Shown: positions 43,163-51,707 of the stretch, piece after piece
Numbering within the stretch: position 1 is the first letter of the stretch
How the letters are laid out: each line of letters starts with the position of its first letter
Assembly: GCA_041906305.1 (NCBI GenBank)
Contig: JAYRJL010000002.1
Coordinates: 558,001-622,000, forward strand
Length of the DNA: 64,000 nucleotides
Direction: 5' to 3'
Origin: SHVZ01 sp041906305
GTDB lineage: Bacteria > Pseudomonadota > Alphaproteobacteria > SHVZ01
Program-made: the position numbers and the translations under genes
The notes under the pieces: generated by a model
The model's input: only the letters and a program-made list of their open reading frames with translations
Databases searched by the model: none
Told to the model about the DNA's origin: nothing

Positions 43163-43392
43163 CCCGCCCGGGGTGTCATGGTTCGCCGCCTGAAGTCTAA
43201 AGTTATTGATGACGGTGGTCACGGTCCGCCAGTGGATGCAGTGCCATCCATTCATAGACCCATGTAAATCGATTCTATTCCGGCTCGGACGCAGCCTCAC
43301 CGCGGGAATAATTGTTACCCAGGGCAGTCCATGCACAGGCGAGAGCCAAGAGGTGGCGTTCGCTCGACAAAAGCAACGACAAGGAACTCTCG

Positions 43393-44394
43393 ATGCTGGC
43401 TAAACCCGGATTTCGGCTGCTCGCGCCGCGTCTCAGATCCACCCAGAAGAAGGTAAGAAAAGCGATCTTCCCTGTCGGCGGACTGGGAACGCGCTTCCTC
43501 CCGGCCACCAAGGCGGTGCCAAAGGAGATGCTTCCGGTCGTGGACAAGCCGCTGATCCAGTATGCGGTCGAGGAAGCCCTTGCCGCCGGGATCGAGGAGT
43601 TCATCTTCGTCAGCAGCCGAGGCAAGGAAGCGATCCAGGATCATCTGGATCGCAGCCAAGAGCTCGAAGCAGCGCTTCTGTCCCGCGGAAAGAGGCATGA
43701 GGCTTCTGCGCTCAACTCCTGGCTTCCCGAACCCGGCAAGGTCACGTTTCTTCGCCAGCCGGAGCCCCGCGGGCTCGGTCACGCCGTATGGTGCGCGCGA
43801 TCACAGATCGGCGACGAGCCATTTGCAGTCATTCTCCCAGACGACCTGATCCTCGCCGTCACGCCCTGTCTGCGCCAAATGATCCGGGCTCACACCCAGG
43901 TCGGCGGAAACTTGCTGGCCGTCATGCCGGTGCCGCGGGCGCATGTTTCCCGCTACGGCGTGATCGACCCGGTCCTTCAGCACGGACGCCTGATCGAAGC
44001 GAGCGGCGTGGTCGAGAAGCCGGCCGCGGAACATGCGCCCTCCGCACTCGCCGTGATAGGCCGCTATGTCCTGCAGCCGGATATTTTCCAGCACCTTGAG
44101 AACGTCGAGCCAGGCTCCGGTGGCGAGATACAACTCACCGACGCCATCGCACGAATGATCTCCGATCATGCGCTTCACGGATACCGCTTCGAAGGGCGAC
44201 GCTTCGACTGCGGCGACAAGCTCGGGTACCTGGAGGCGAACATCGCTTTTGCGCTCGGCCGCGGCGATCTCGCTGACGGTGCCGCCGAAATCCTCCGCCG
44301 CTACGCGCATCCCCATGCCGAACCGGGGATCGAGCAGGAACGGGCGTCCACCCCGCTTGCGCCTGAATCAAACGGCGTGCGCGTCCGAGCCTGA
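43393..44394 (+). CDS. galU: UTP-glucose-1-phosphate uridylyltransferase
   Basis: 333 residues from ATG 43393 (AAGGA six bases upstream). Nucleotidyltransferase signature GGLGTRFLPATKAVPKEMLP, then VVDKPLIQYAVEEA, and the catalytic EKP in VVEKPAAEH. It forms UDP-glucose for surface polysaccharides. A 15-residue N-terminal extension precedes the usual start. Convergent with the ECF gene; only five bases separate the stops. Confidence 0.92.
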   Translation: MLAKPGFRLLAPRLRSTQKKVRKAIFPVGGLGTRFLPATKAVPKEMLPVVDKPLIQYAVEEALAAGIEEFIFVSSRGKEAIQDHLDRSQELEAALLSRGKRHEASALNSWLPEPGKVTFLRQPEPRGLGHAVWCARSQIGDEPFAVILPDDLILAVTPCLRQMIRAHTQVGGNLLAVMPVPRAHVSRYGVIDPVLQHGRLIEASGVVEKPAAEHAPSALAVIGRYVLQPDIFQHLENVEPGSGGEIQLTDAIARMISDHALHGYRFEGRRFDCGDKLGYLEANIAFALGRGDLADGAAEILRRYAHPHAEPGIEQERASTPLAPESNGVRVRA

Positions 44395-44399
44395 AGAGG

Positions 44400-44912
44400 C
44401 TATGCGCGGACGGCGCGGCGACCGGGGGACTGGCGCCCATCGGTCATCCGCCTGAGCGCTTCACGCCCCCGGGACAGCCGCGACATCACGGTGCCGATCG
44501 GAAGATCGAGCACCTGCGCGGTCTCTTCGTAGGTAAGGCCTTCGAGGCCCACCAGCATGACGACTCGGTGCTGCTCTTCGGGCAACGAGTCGAGCGCACG
44601 CGCGAGGTCGCGGAGCTCGATCGCCGCCGGCTGGGATGCGGGCTGCGGCAGAGATCCCGCGACCTCTTCAAAGTCCACCGCGTCCTTCGTCTCCGCGCGC
44701 CGGCTCACCTGGTCGACGTACACGTTGTGAAGAACGGTGAAGAGGTAGGCGCGGACGTTGCGGATGTCGTCCGGGAAGTTCGGCCGAGAGAGCGCGCGCG
44801 CCAAGCACTCCTGCACGAGGTCGTCGGCATCACCGCGGCCGGCAGACAACACGCGGGCGTATCGGCGGAGATCGGCAACGTACCGCTCCACCCCGCTGGG
44901 TGAACTGTTCAC
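44400..44912 (-). CDS. ECF-type RNA polymerase sigma factor
   Basis: 170 residues starting at GTG 44912. Region 2 DADDLVQECLARAL...RAYLFTVLHNVYVDQ, region 4 LPEEQHRVVMLVGLEGLTYEETAQVLDLPIGTVMSRLSRGREAL. A perfect 13-base palindrome (GTGAAC-T-GTTCAC, 44900-44912) covers the start codon. The likely anti-sigma protein is encoded beyond galU at 42479. Targets unknown. Confidence 0.9.
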   Translation of the reverse strand: MNSSPSGVERYVADLRRYARVLSAGRGDADDLVQECLARALSRPNFPDDIRNVRAYLFTVLHNVYVDQVSRRAETKDAVDFEEVAGSLPQPASQPAAIELRDLARALDSLPEEQHRVVMLVGLEGLTYEETAQVLDLPIGTVMSRLSRGREALRRMTDGRQSPGRRAVRA

Positions 44913-45285
44913 GATTGGCCCCCTGCCCCTTGAGGTCGGCGCCGCGATCGACGTCCGACGCGGTTGTGTCCCTCAAGAAATAAAGATCCGAGGCGGGCGG
45001 CAGCGTGACATTGCCTGACGTAGCGGTGACAAATCTGGGATCCCTTCGAAAAGGGGTCGAAATCCCGGGAAGTTCCGTGAAGAAATAGGCTCGAGGCGGC
45101 GGAATAAAGCGCCGCCGAGGATGTCTGTTTGGTCGAGAGAGCTTTGAGACGCGGCCTGCTCGTCCAGTCGGCAGGTCGATGTTCGAAAGGCGACGGGACC
45201 ATACCTACGGCGACTCCCCCCTGCCGCCCATAGGGTTCCGTCGCTGCCGGCGCGCCGCCCACCCCGGCGCGCCGGCCTCTTCTTT
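44913..45285. other. Non-coding region upstream of the ECF gene
   Basis: 373 bases with no convincing gene. On the minus strand GGAACTT (45076-45070) resembles an ECF -35 element, but no matching -10 at the usual spacing was found. A 7-bp stem with arms 45095-45101 and 45110-45116 lies near the middle. Confidence 0.45.
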
Positions 45286-45606
45286 CTACAGATCCTTCGA
45301 AATCGGCAGCGTCAAAACAAGGAACGACAGCGATTTGCCGTGACCATCAAGGTTGAGGCTGCCGTTCACACCGCCTTCGAGCGCATTGTCGACTACGAAA
45401 TTTAGCGCCTTGAGCAGCGGCAGCTCGTAGCGTCGCACCTCTCCCACGTCCCGCCCGGCGAACAGCGCCTTCACCCGCTCGGCCGTCACCTGCTCGAGCA
45501 GCAGCGGATAGTCCTCGGCCCGATAGGCGATGACGCTGACGTTCACTCGGTTGCCCTTGTCCCCCGTGCGCGCGTGCGCGATCTCGTGTAGCGGAATCTC
45601 GGCCAT
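45286..45606 (-). CDS. AtuA-like small ferredoxin-fold subunit
   Basis: 106 residues. HEIAHARTGDKGNRVNVSVIAY is the signature of the C-terminal domain found in AtuA-type acyclic terpene utilisation proteins, here as a separate polypeptide. ATG 45606 overlaps the upstream stop (TGATG). It probably forms a complex with the larger AtuA protein. Confidence 0.8.
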   Translation of the reverse strand: MAEIPLHEIAHARTGDKGNRVNVSVIAYRAEDYPLLLEQVTAERVKALFAGRDVGEVRRYELPLLKALNFVVDNALEGGVNGSLNLDGHGKSLSFLVLTLPISKDL

Positions 45607-46985
45607 CACGCGGCTCCCGCGGATAGGATCGAGATCGCCGGGCGGATCGACGACGCGGGAACATAGGCCGAGACCGTCCTGACACGCCCCGTGACCGCGG
45701 TCCGCACGCCGGCCCCGCCAGCAGGACCGGTCGGATAGAGCGACAGAACCTCGCGGGCGATACGATCGGCGGTCGCGCGGTCGTCGGACGTGCCCGAAAG
45801 CCGGACCCTGTAGTCGCCGTCGGGGGACGGCCCGATCGAACGTCGACGAACGCCGCCGTCGCTATCGAAGACGCTGACCGCGCCGATGATGTCGCACCTT
45901 ACCGGCTGATTGATGCCGAGCATCTTGATCCGCTTCATCAGCACGTCGGCGGCGAGTTCCGCGCGCGCCAGCGCGTTCGGACCGGCGTAGGAGATCTCAC
46001 CCTCCGCGAGGAAGCCGCCCTCGAGGCTGACCGTGACCTTGTAGGTCGGCGGCGGCGGCGTCCCGCGCACGCCTTGGATGCGGATGCGGTCCGGCGCCTC
46101 GGTCTCAAGCCTGACTTCGGTGATGTCCATCGTGACGTCCGGCGTCAGATAGGCCTTGGGGTCGTGCAGTTCGTAGAGCATCTGCTCGGTCACCGTCGCT
46201 TCGGAGACCAGGCCGCCAGTGCCGCCCGGCTTGGTGACGACCATCGTGCCGTCGCGCGCCACTTCGACGATGGGGAAGCCCACGCGATCGAGATCGGGCA
46301 CGTCCTTCCGTCCCGGATCGGCAAAATAGCCGCCGCTTACCTGGGCGCAGCATTCGATCAGATGGCCTGCAAGTACGCCGGCAGCGATCCGATCCCAGTC
46401 CGGCGCGGCCCACCGGAACTCGTGCAGCAGAGGACCGAGTACCAGAGCGGAGTCGGTACAGCGGCCGGTGACGACCACGTCGGCTCCCTCGGCGAGCGCG
46501 TCCGCGATCGGCCGTGCGCCCAGGTAGGCATTGGCCGCAAGGATGTCCCGGCCGCTCAAATTGGTCCGCTCGTCGTTGGGCCACGCGCGCACGGCATCGG
46601 CTCCGAGAGTGGCCAGGAGATCGTCGCCCTCCACCACGGCGACCTTGAGGCCTTTCAGGCCGAGTTCTTCGGCGACCGCGAGAACCCGACGGCCCGCGGC
46701 CATCGGATTCGCCGCGCCTAAGTTGGCGACGATACGAATGCCTGTTCGAAGACACTTCGCAAGAATGGGTCTGAGGAAATCGGCAAGATAGGGCGTATAG
46801 CCGGAAGCAGGATCACGCCGGCGATCCAGTTGCGCGAGCGCGAGCGTGCGCTCGGCCAGGGTCTCGAAGATCAAGTAGGACGGCTCACCGGAAGCGGCCA
46901 GCGCATCGACCACCGGCCCAGACGCGTCCGTCCTGTCACCGGAAAATCCAGCTCCACATCCGACAAAAACACGTTCCGGCGCCAT
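45606..46985 (-). CDS. AtuA/DUF1446-family protein
   Basis: 459 residues from ATG 46985. VFVGCGAGFSGDRTDA start, LRPILAKCLRTGIRIVANLGAANP, VVTGRCTDSALVLGPL and GGTGGLVSEATVTEQMLYELHDP are the conserved blocks. AtuA is needed for citronellol/geraniol catabolism in pseudomonads, but the biochemical activity is unknown and no other atu gene is here. The C-terminal domain is encoded by the following gene. Confidence 0.87.
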   Translation of the reverse strand: MAPERVFVGCGAGFSGDRTDASGPVVDALAASGEPSYLIFETLAERTLALAQLDRRRDPASGYTPYLADFLRPILAKCLRTGIRIVANLGAANPMAAGRRVLAVAEELGLKGLKVAVVEGDDLLATLGADAVRAWPNDERTNLSGRDILAANAYLGARPIADALAEGADVVVTGRCTDSALVLGPLLHEFRWAAPDWDRIAAGVLAGHLIECCAQVSGGYFADPGRKDVPDLDRVGFPIVEVARDGTMVVTKPGGTGGLVSEATVTEQMLYELHDPKAYLTPDVTMDITEVRLETEAPDRIRIQGVRGTPPPPTYKVTVSLEGGFLAEGEISYAGPNALARAELAADVLMKRIKMLGINQPVRCDIIGAVSVFDSDGGVRRRSIGPSPDGDYRVRLSGTSDDRATADRIAREVLSLYPTGPAGGAGVRTAVTGRVRTVSAYVPASSIRPAISILSAGAA

Positions 46986-47194
46986 TCCGCTGTCCCCCAA
47001 GTGCTTGTTTTGACTGTGCCTCCAGCCCTTTCGGCAGGTCAACCGGAAGGGAGGTGCGCGGAAACAAGGGTACTCAGGTGCCGTGACAGCTAAACCCCAG
47101 GCAAATCACTGAAATGCCACACGGGATCGGCCAATTCTAAGGCGTGACAGCCACACGCATTGCCACGGTTTTCAATACAAAAGAGGCCTCCCCC

Positions 47195-47782
47195 ATGAGC
47201 GCGATGATGCATGAAGACATTCTCGACTGCCTTCCCCACATCAACGGCTTCGCGCGACGGCTGACGCGCGACCGAGCGATGGCCGACGATCTGGTGCAGA
47301 CCGCGGTGATGCGCGCCCTCGCCCACGCGCATCAGTACAAGCCCGGCACCAATTTCCGGGCCTGGATCACCACCATCCTCCGCAACTCCTATTTCAATGA
47401 AATGCGCGCCCTGAGCCGTCGCCCGAGCGTCGACATCGACGTCGAGGGCATGGCGGCCATCACGAGCGGCGGCCAGGAAGAACGCATGAACGTGCGCGAT
47501 TTCTGCCGCGCCTTCCGCCGCCTTTCGGCCGAGCAGCAGAAGGCGCTGCTTCTGGTCGGGCTCGACGGGCGTTCGTATGAGGAAGCCGCGGAGATCGCGG
47601 ACTGTGCCGTGGGAACGATGAAGAGCCGCGTCTCCCGGGCTCGCCTGCAGCTGCAGCAGCTGCTGGAGGGCAGCGGAGCGAAGCTCTCGATGCTTCCCGT
47701 GGCTCTGGCTGCGGCTTGCGCTGAGGAAGACCGCCCCCGCCGCCGTCGTGCCTCGGCTAAGGCCCTCCCGACCGCGCACTAG
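47195..47782 (+). CDS. ecfG: EcfG-like general stress ECF sigma factor
   Basis: 195 residues from ATG 47195. Region 2 ADDLVQTAVMRALAHAHQYKPGTNFRAWITTILRNSYFNEMR closely follows the EcfG pattern (landmarks: PGTNFRAW, TILRNSYFNEMR); region 4 LSAEQQKALLLVGLDGRSYEEAAEIADCAVGTMKSRV. It lies 2.3 kb from nepR rather than in the usual nepR-ecfG operon. No EcfG box is visible upstream. An Arg/Ala-rich tail follows region 4. Could be a paralogue of the true EcfG. Confidence 0.82.
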   Translation: MSAMMHEDILDCLPHINGFARRLTRDRAMADDLVQTAVMRALAHAHQYKPGTNFRAWITTILRNSYFNEMRALSRRPSVDIDVEGMAAITSGGQEERMNVRDFCRAFRRLSAEQQKALLLVGLDGRSYEEAAEIADCAVGTMKSRVSRARLQLQQLLEGSGAKLSMLPVALAAACAEEDRPRRRRASAKALPTAH

Positions 47783-47805
47783 TCCGTTCCTGCCCGACTC
47801 GTTGC

Positions 47806-47840
47806 GACGCCCGCCGGCCTTCCGGCGGGCGTCGTCGTTT
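47806..47840 (+). terminator. Intrinsic terminator after ecfG
   Basis: 12-bp perfect stem (47806-47817 with 47822-47833), 4-base loop, followed by a short T run (47838-47840). Confidence 0.75.
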
Positions 47841-47950
47841 GGGAAATCTCCGTACCTGAATCCTCGCAACCATTCGCCGCGAGAGGCTGTTGATCCGGCG
47901 AACGGCGTCTGCGACGCGGCAGGCAGCCCCCAAATCCCGGAGGAGAAAAA

Positions 47951-48373
47951 ATGCTCAAGATTCTGCTCCTGAGCGCCGCGATAACGACCGGTCTCATGGC
48001 CCCGTCGTTTGCCCAGACTCAGGCCCAGCCCTCCACGTCACCGTCGGCCGCTCCGACGACCATGCCCGCAACGCCTCCGGTCACGGCGCCGGCGCCTGGT
48101 GCGATCAAGGGCAGCACGCTGATCAACATGGACGTGAAGAACAATGCCGACGAGAAGATCGGCGACATCAACGACGTGATCGTCGCCGCCGACGGCAAGG
48201 TCCAGCAGGTGATCATCTCGGTCGGCGGATTTCTCGGCGTCGGCACCCGCAAAGTCGCGGTCGCCTGGAACGACGTCAAGGTCGACACCGCCGCCGACGT
48301 CGCCTTCGTGAGTATGTCCCGCGAGCAGCTGGCCGCTGTTCCGGAGTTCAAGGACCGTCGCACCGCGCCTTAA
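47951..48373 (+). CDS. Secreted PRC-barrel protein
   Basis: 140 residues: signal peptide (MLKILLLSAAITTGLMAPSFAQ landmarks LLLSAA, SFAQ), a Pro/Thr/Ala linker to about 50, then a PRC-barrel (LINMDVKNNADEKIGDINDVIV, VIISVGGFLGVGTRKVAVAW). Periplasmic; role unknown, common among envelope stress genes. GGAGGAG upstream of the ATG. Confidence 0.82.
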   Translation: MLKILLLSAAITTGLMAPSFAQTQAQPSTSPSAAPTTMPATPPVTAPAPGAIKGSTLINMDVKNNADEKIGDINDVIVAADGKVQQVIISVGGFLGVGTRKVAVAWNDVKVDTAADVAFVSMSREQLAAVPEFKDRRTAP

Positions 48374-48428
48374 ACGCGATCCTCGGGCTCCTCGCCTCTC
48401 GGGGACTGAGGAGAGGACATACCGAGGT

Positions 48429-48471
48429 CTGGCGCCTCTCCGACCGCTCCGGCGGTCCGGAGAGGCGCCAG
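48429..48471. terminator. Large inverted repeat between convergent PRC-barrel genes
   Basis: 14-base arms (48429-48442 and 48458-48471) pair perfectly. Located between two convergent genes, it probably acts as a two-way terminator although T-tracts are poor. Confidence 0.5.
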
Positions 48472-48556
48472 TCGCGTTTCCGGGCTCGTGCCGAAAAGCA
48501 CAAAAGAGAACGGCCAGGCAGGGCTTGGCCGCCGCGGACGCGCGATAGATAGTCTC

Positions 48557-48949
48557 TTAGATCCAGAAAGGCGGGACGTTGTAGTAGTCGTGGACCTTCC
48601 GCGCCCAGACAGGATCGTCCCAGTCCAGCACATCGGCCTTGCCATGGGTCGGAGCTCCTTCCAGCCGCTCCTTGTCGAGGTCGACGACGTAGCTCTCCAT
48701 CTCTGGATCGTACCTGAGCACGCCCCACGGCAGGGCGTGGTAGCGATCGCCGATGCCGAGGAATCCGCCGAACGACATCACCGCATAGGCGACTTTACCG
48801 GTAAGCTTGTCGATCATCACGTTGTCGATCGAACCGAGCTTCTCGCCAGCCCGGTTGCGGACGGTCGTACCTTCGACCTTGTCCGCAGCGATGAGCTTCC
48901 GGGTCTCCGACGAAGACAGACGATCCTGATCCTGCGCATGCGTGGCCAC
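48557..48949 (-). CDS. Cytoplasmic PRC-barrel protein
   Basis: 130 residues starting at GTG 48949 (GGAGG upstream). Opens with a charged stretch (SSSETRKLIAADKVEGTTV), then PRC-barrel strands GEKLGSIDNVMIDKLTGKVAYAVMSFGGFLGIG and LPWGVLRYD (key elements G-S-I-x-N and GGFLGIG). No signal peptide, in contrast to the PRC gene it faces. Precedes phyR on the same strand direction. Function unknown. Confidence 0.82.
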   Translation of the reverse strand: MATHAQDQDRLSSSETRKLIAADKVEGTTVRNRAGEKLGSIDNVMIDKLTGKVAYAVMSFGGFLGIGDRYHALPWGVLRYDPEMESYVVDLDKERLEGAPTHGKADVLDWDDPVWARKVHDYYNVPPFWI

Positions 48950-49024
48950 TCCGGCCTCCTTCTTGGTTGAACGGTCCGAAGACGAACGCAGGCTCGGCGA
49001 CGAGGTTGCGAGCGTGCGGGCCGC

Positions 49025-49870
49025 CTAGGCGGCCGCGACACGCCGGCGACGGGCGACGTTCTTGCGCGTGGCTACCGAGCCTTTGCGCGGCGCCTTCTGG
49101 CGGGTCGCCAACGCCTGGCCGATCGTCGCGGTCAGCGCCTCCGGATCAAACGGCTTGGTCAGGAGGAACGTCGGCTCGACCTTGTCGCCGGTGAGGAAGG
49201 CCTCGGGGAATCCGGTTACGAAGATCACCGGAACCTCGCTGATGCGCATGATCTTCTCGACGGCCTCGATGCCGCTGTCACCGTCCTTGAGCTGAACGTC
49301 GGCAAGAATCAGGTCGGGGCGGAATTCCTCCGACAGTGCGACGGCCTTTGCCTCGGTATCGGCGACCCCGACGACCGTGTGGCCGGCCGAGCGGACGGTG
49401 ACCACGATGTCCATGGCGATGACCGCTTCGTCCTCGATGACGAGAACGCGGGCACCGGCATCCTTCTGCAGATCGAGGCGGGCCTGCAGCAGCTTCTCGC
49501 GCGCCTCGTCGGCGGAGATGCCGAGGATCTCGCCGGCATTCGCGACGGAGAAGCCCTCGAGCGAAACCAGCAGCAGGATCTGCCGATCCAGCGCGGGGAG
49601 AGCCGCGATCTGGCGTTCCAGATCATCGTCCCCGTCGGGGGTCGTGGAAGGCTCGGCGGCCGGCTCCAGGCCCTGGCAAACCTGATGGAAGGCACGGAAG
49701 GTCTCGAGCTTGGCGTCTCCGCCACCGGAAACCAGTTCGGGATCGGCGAGGACGACCTCGAGGAATTGCCGGACGTAACGGTCGCCACGTTCCTGAGTGC
49801 CGGTCAGGGCTCGCGTATACCGACGCAGATAGGGCAGGACTCGAACCATCGAATCTGAATGCAGGGCCAT
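49025..49870 (-). CDS. phyR: General stress response regulator PhyR
   Basis: 281 residues from ATG 49870. Residues 1-135 are the sigma-like domain that mimics EcfG (LPALDRQILLLVSLEGFSVANAGEILGISADEAREKL, landmarks LPALDR, EGFSV, GEILGIS); 140-258 the receiver with acidic pair Glu146/Asp147, phospho-acceptor Asp191 and Lys239 in TKPF. When phosphorylated PhyR captures NepR and frees EcfG. The last 22 residues are strongly Arg/Lys-rich, an unusual tail. No sensor kinase adjacent. Confidence 0.95.
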   Translation of the reverse strand: MALHSDSMVRVLPYLRRYTRALTGTQERGDRYVRQFLEVVLADPELVSGGGDAKLETFRAFHQVCQGLEPAAEPSTTPDGDDDLERQIAALPALDRQILLLVSLEGFSVANAGEILGISADEAREKLLQARLDLQKDAGARVLVIEDEAVIAMDIVVTVRSAGHTVVGVADTEAKAVALSEEFRPDLILADVQLKDGDSGIEAVEKIMRISEVPVIFVTGFPEAFLTGDKVEPTFLLTKPFDPEALTATIGQALATRQKAPRKGSVATRKNVARRRRVAAA

Positions 49871-50005
49871 CTGTTTCTCCGTTGTCGACGATTCGGCGCG
49901 ACCGTGACCGACCGCCATTCTTGTCCCTAGTGGAAGGAAGATCAGTGAACGCCACCGCTTCGGCGACGTGCGCGGCTTGTGGGATTCGGTAAGACCTTGA
50001 TCGAC

Positions 50006-50030
50006 TGAACCAATGCGTCTCCGGACCGTT
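50006..50030 (+). promoter_or_regulatory. EcfG-like promoter of nepR (one mismatch)
   Basis: TGAAC (50006-50010), 17 bases, GTT (50028-50030), 97 bases before nepR. The first base departs from GGAAC. Autoregulation of nepR by EcfG is usual in this class. Confidence 0.5.
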
Positions 50031-50126
50031 TTCCTGGCGAGGGGCGCAATCGTCCCTGGCGAGGAATGGTATCTGCGGGTGCAGCGGGGTCGAGCGGCAA
50101 ACCGGTGGCAAAGAGGTGATCGGCCC

Positions 50127-50312
50127 GTGACTGAGACGAATCGTCGAAAGAAACCAGGGCTTAAGCCGGACGGGTCGAATTTAGCTAAGCGGTCTTCGTC
50201 AGCTCCGCCGGATCAAAGAGAGGAACTCGCTCGGCGACTGAAGACTCTCTACGGCGCCGTCATCGACGAGCCGGTCCCGGAAGACATGCTCCGCCTCTTG
50301 AGGCGGCACTGA
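50127..50312 (+). CDS. nepR: Anti-sigma factor NepR
   Basis: 61 residues from GTG 50127, the normal NepR size; a longer in-frame version from 50013 looks untranslated. The C-terminal RRLKTLYGAVIDEPVPEDMLRLLRRH carries the two amphipathic helices (landmarks: LKTLYGAVIDEPVP, LRLLRRH) that bind EcfG or PhyR. Divergent from phyR and not followed by a sigma gene; a strong bidirectional terminator comes six bases later. Confidence 0.92.
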   Translation: MTETNRRKKPGLKPDGSNLAKRSSSAPPDQREELARRLKTLYGAVIDEPVPEDMLRLLRRH

Positions 50313-50317
50313 AACGA

Positions 50318-50345
50318 AAACGGCCGGGCGAAAGCCCGGCCGTTT
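50318..50345. terminator. Bidirectional terminator nepR / lipoprotein gene
   Basis: 12-bp perfect stem (50318-50329 with 50334-50345), GAAA tetraloop, T-rich downstream and A-rich upstream, between convergent genes. Confidence 0.88.
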
Positions 50346-50360
50346 CTGCGAAAAGGCGGA

Positions 50361-50639
50361 CTACGCGCCCGGCCCGTTGAGGTCGCGACGCCAGATCGGC
50401 TCGCCGAGATCGACCTGACGCTCGTTCGTGACAGCACCGGTGGCACCACCAGCGGCCGCACCGATGAGCGCCCCCGGGACAGCGCCCACGCCGCCAAAGA
50501 TGGCCCCGACCGCCGCACCGCCAGCCGCACCAAGGGCGGCGCCGCCGCCGGCGCGTTCGACCGGCCTGTTGGCCGTGCCACAACCCGTTACGACAGCCGC
50601 CGTCACAAGCAGACAGGGAATCAAGCGAAGATAAGTCAT
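50361..50639 (-). CDS. Glycine-zipper lipoprotein
   Basis: 92 residues. Lipobox VVTGC (Cys20) after a short signal, then a glycine-zipper run (GGGAALGAAGGAAVGAIFGG and following) of GxxxG spacing up to about 68, and a polar tail. Outer-membrane or periplasmic. The promoter region has GGAAC with a CTT -10, a near EcfG match. Confidence 0.82.
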   Translation of the reverse strand: MTYLRLIPCLLVTAAVVTGCGTANRPVERAGGGAALGAAGGAAVGAIFGGVGAVPGALIGAAAGGATGAVTNERQVDLGEPIWRRDLNGPGA

Positions 50640-50674
50640 GTCACGCTCCTAGATACCAGTCTCATTCCCCGTAG

Positions 50675-50699
50675 AAGGTCAGGGGAATGGACGGGTTCC
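50675..50699 (-). promoter_or_regulatory. EcfG-like promoter (variant -10)
   Basis: Minus strand GGAAC (50699-50695), 17 bases, CTT; the -35 is exact and the -10 differs by one base. 36 bases before the lipoprotein start. Confidence 0.5.
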
Positions 50700-50721
50700 T
50701 CGACCCTGGTCCTTCATCCCG

Positions 50722-51294
50722 TTATGTCGCCGGGATTTCATGGACATGCACGTCGGTAGCGCCGTGCCGGGTGATGACTTCCTTGGCCTGCAGTTCCTGC
50801 GCGCCGTTCTGCACCTTCACCCACAGCAGGATGCCGCCCTGGTCGATCTGGTCGCGGAGGAAGTCGCTGCGGCTGCCGCTGATCCATCGTCCGATTGTGT
50901 TGACCGCAGCCGCGGCGCCACCGCCGGCGGCTGTGGCGCCGATCACGGCAGCAAGGGCACCACCACCGGTCAGGATCGTCGCTCCCGAGGCGGCGAAGGC
51001 CGCAATCACCGCCGCCAGGCTTGTCGCCAGCGTACGGCCCTGGCGGACATCCTCTTCCTCGACCACGGGGCTTCGCTTCACTTCGGGCTCGTCGGCGGCC
51101 CGATGCATGTCGTGACCATGTGCCGGAATTCCGGGCTGGAAAACGCCTTCCTGCCCGAGGAGGCTCATCTCGGACTTGTCCCATCCGGAACTCGCCAGCT
51201 CCGTGATCGCACTCTCGAGCGACTCCGCCGAGTGAAAAGCCCCGACGACTTCGCGGACGACCGCATCTTCGTGAACGACGCGTCGAGTAGTCAT
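50722..51294 (-). CDS. Stress-associated membrane protein, unknown function
   Basis: 190 residues from ATG 51294 (GAGGAG upstream). N-terminal alpha/beta part (GAFHSAESLESAITELASSGWDK, S-L-L-G), an acidic linker, a Gly/Ala-rich hydrophobic pair (LAAVIAAFAASGATILTGGG and AVIGATAAGGGAAAA), and a C-terminal strand-helix (GGILLWVKV, HGATDVHVHEI). Layout recalls general-stress 17M/YflT-like proteins, but assignment is tentative. Last gene of an EcfG-driven operon. Confidence 0.72.
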   Translation of the reverse strand: MTTRRVVHEDAVVREVVGAFHSAESLESAITELASSGWDKSEMSLLGQEGVFQPGIPAHGHDMHRAADEPEVKRSPVVEEEDVRQGRTLATSLAAVIAAFAASGATILTGGGALAAVIGATAAGGGAAAAVNTIGRWISGSRSDFLRDQIDQGGILLWVKVQNGAQELQAKEVITRHGATDVHVHEIPAT

Positions 51295-51328
51295 GATCTC
51301 GCTCCTCGCGATGGATCGGGTTCCGGCT

Positions 51329-51688
51329 TCAGCCGTGATGGCGCCCTCGCATGAACAGCCCGAACAGAAGCCCCGCCGCCGCCGCAAGCACCGTCAGTGG
51401 CGACTCCTGCTTGAGTGCGCCGACGATCTGCTCGACTGCCTCGTCTCCGGACTGGACGCCGGCGGCGGCCTTGGCGATCGGCGCGATGCCGCCGGCACGC
51501 GCCCGCCGGCGGTTGGCCATCGCTTCCGAGACGAGCCAGACGAAGCCCGCCAGAATCACGAGGCCTCCACCGACCATGAGCGCCGCCAGGGCGGACGGAT
51601 AGATCGCGCTCAAAGCCAGATAGCTGGAGGCGATCATGAATGCCGCGCCGGTCAGGGCCAGCACGATGACGACGATCGTCGAAACCAT
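51329..51688 (-). CDS. Small membrane protein, unknown function
   Basis: 119 residues with two N-terminal helices (MVSTIVVIVLALTGAAFMIA, ALAALMVGGGLVILAGFVWL), a basic loop NRRRARAGG, and a C-terminal SPLTVLAAAAGLLFGLFMRGR helix like those of DUF883/holin-family proteins. Middle gene of the 52022-50722 operon. Confidence 0.72.
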   Translation of the reverse strand: MVSTIVVIVLALTGAAFMIASSYLALSAIYPSALAALMVGGGLVILAGFVWLVSEAMANRRRARAGGIAPIAKAAAGVQSGDEAVEQIVGALKQESPLTVLAAAAGLLFGLFMRGRHHG

Positions 51689-51707
51689 GGGATGCAGCGC
51701 GTGATCG

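Noticed and set aside
44909..45262. 117-codon open frame on the minus strand in the gap upstream of the ECF gene
   Set aside because: No family resemblance, mixed composition, and it runs into the sigma gene's start region; treated as promoter/leader DNA.
46986..47194. EcfG autoregulatory promoter upstream of the EcfG-like gene
   Set aside because: Looked for on both strands; only GGAAAC without a -10 partner was found. A direct repeat CGTGACAGC (47082 and 47143) is present but unexplained.
47876..49005. GCAAC-N17/18-GTT sequences upstream of the two PRC-barrel genes as EcfG promoters
   Set aside because: The -35 element has a mismatch at a strongly conserved G, and such near-matches are expected by chance in GC-rich DNA; not annotated.
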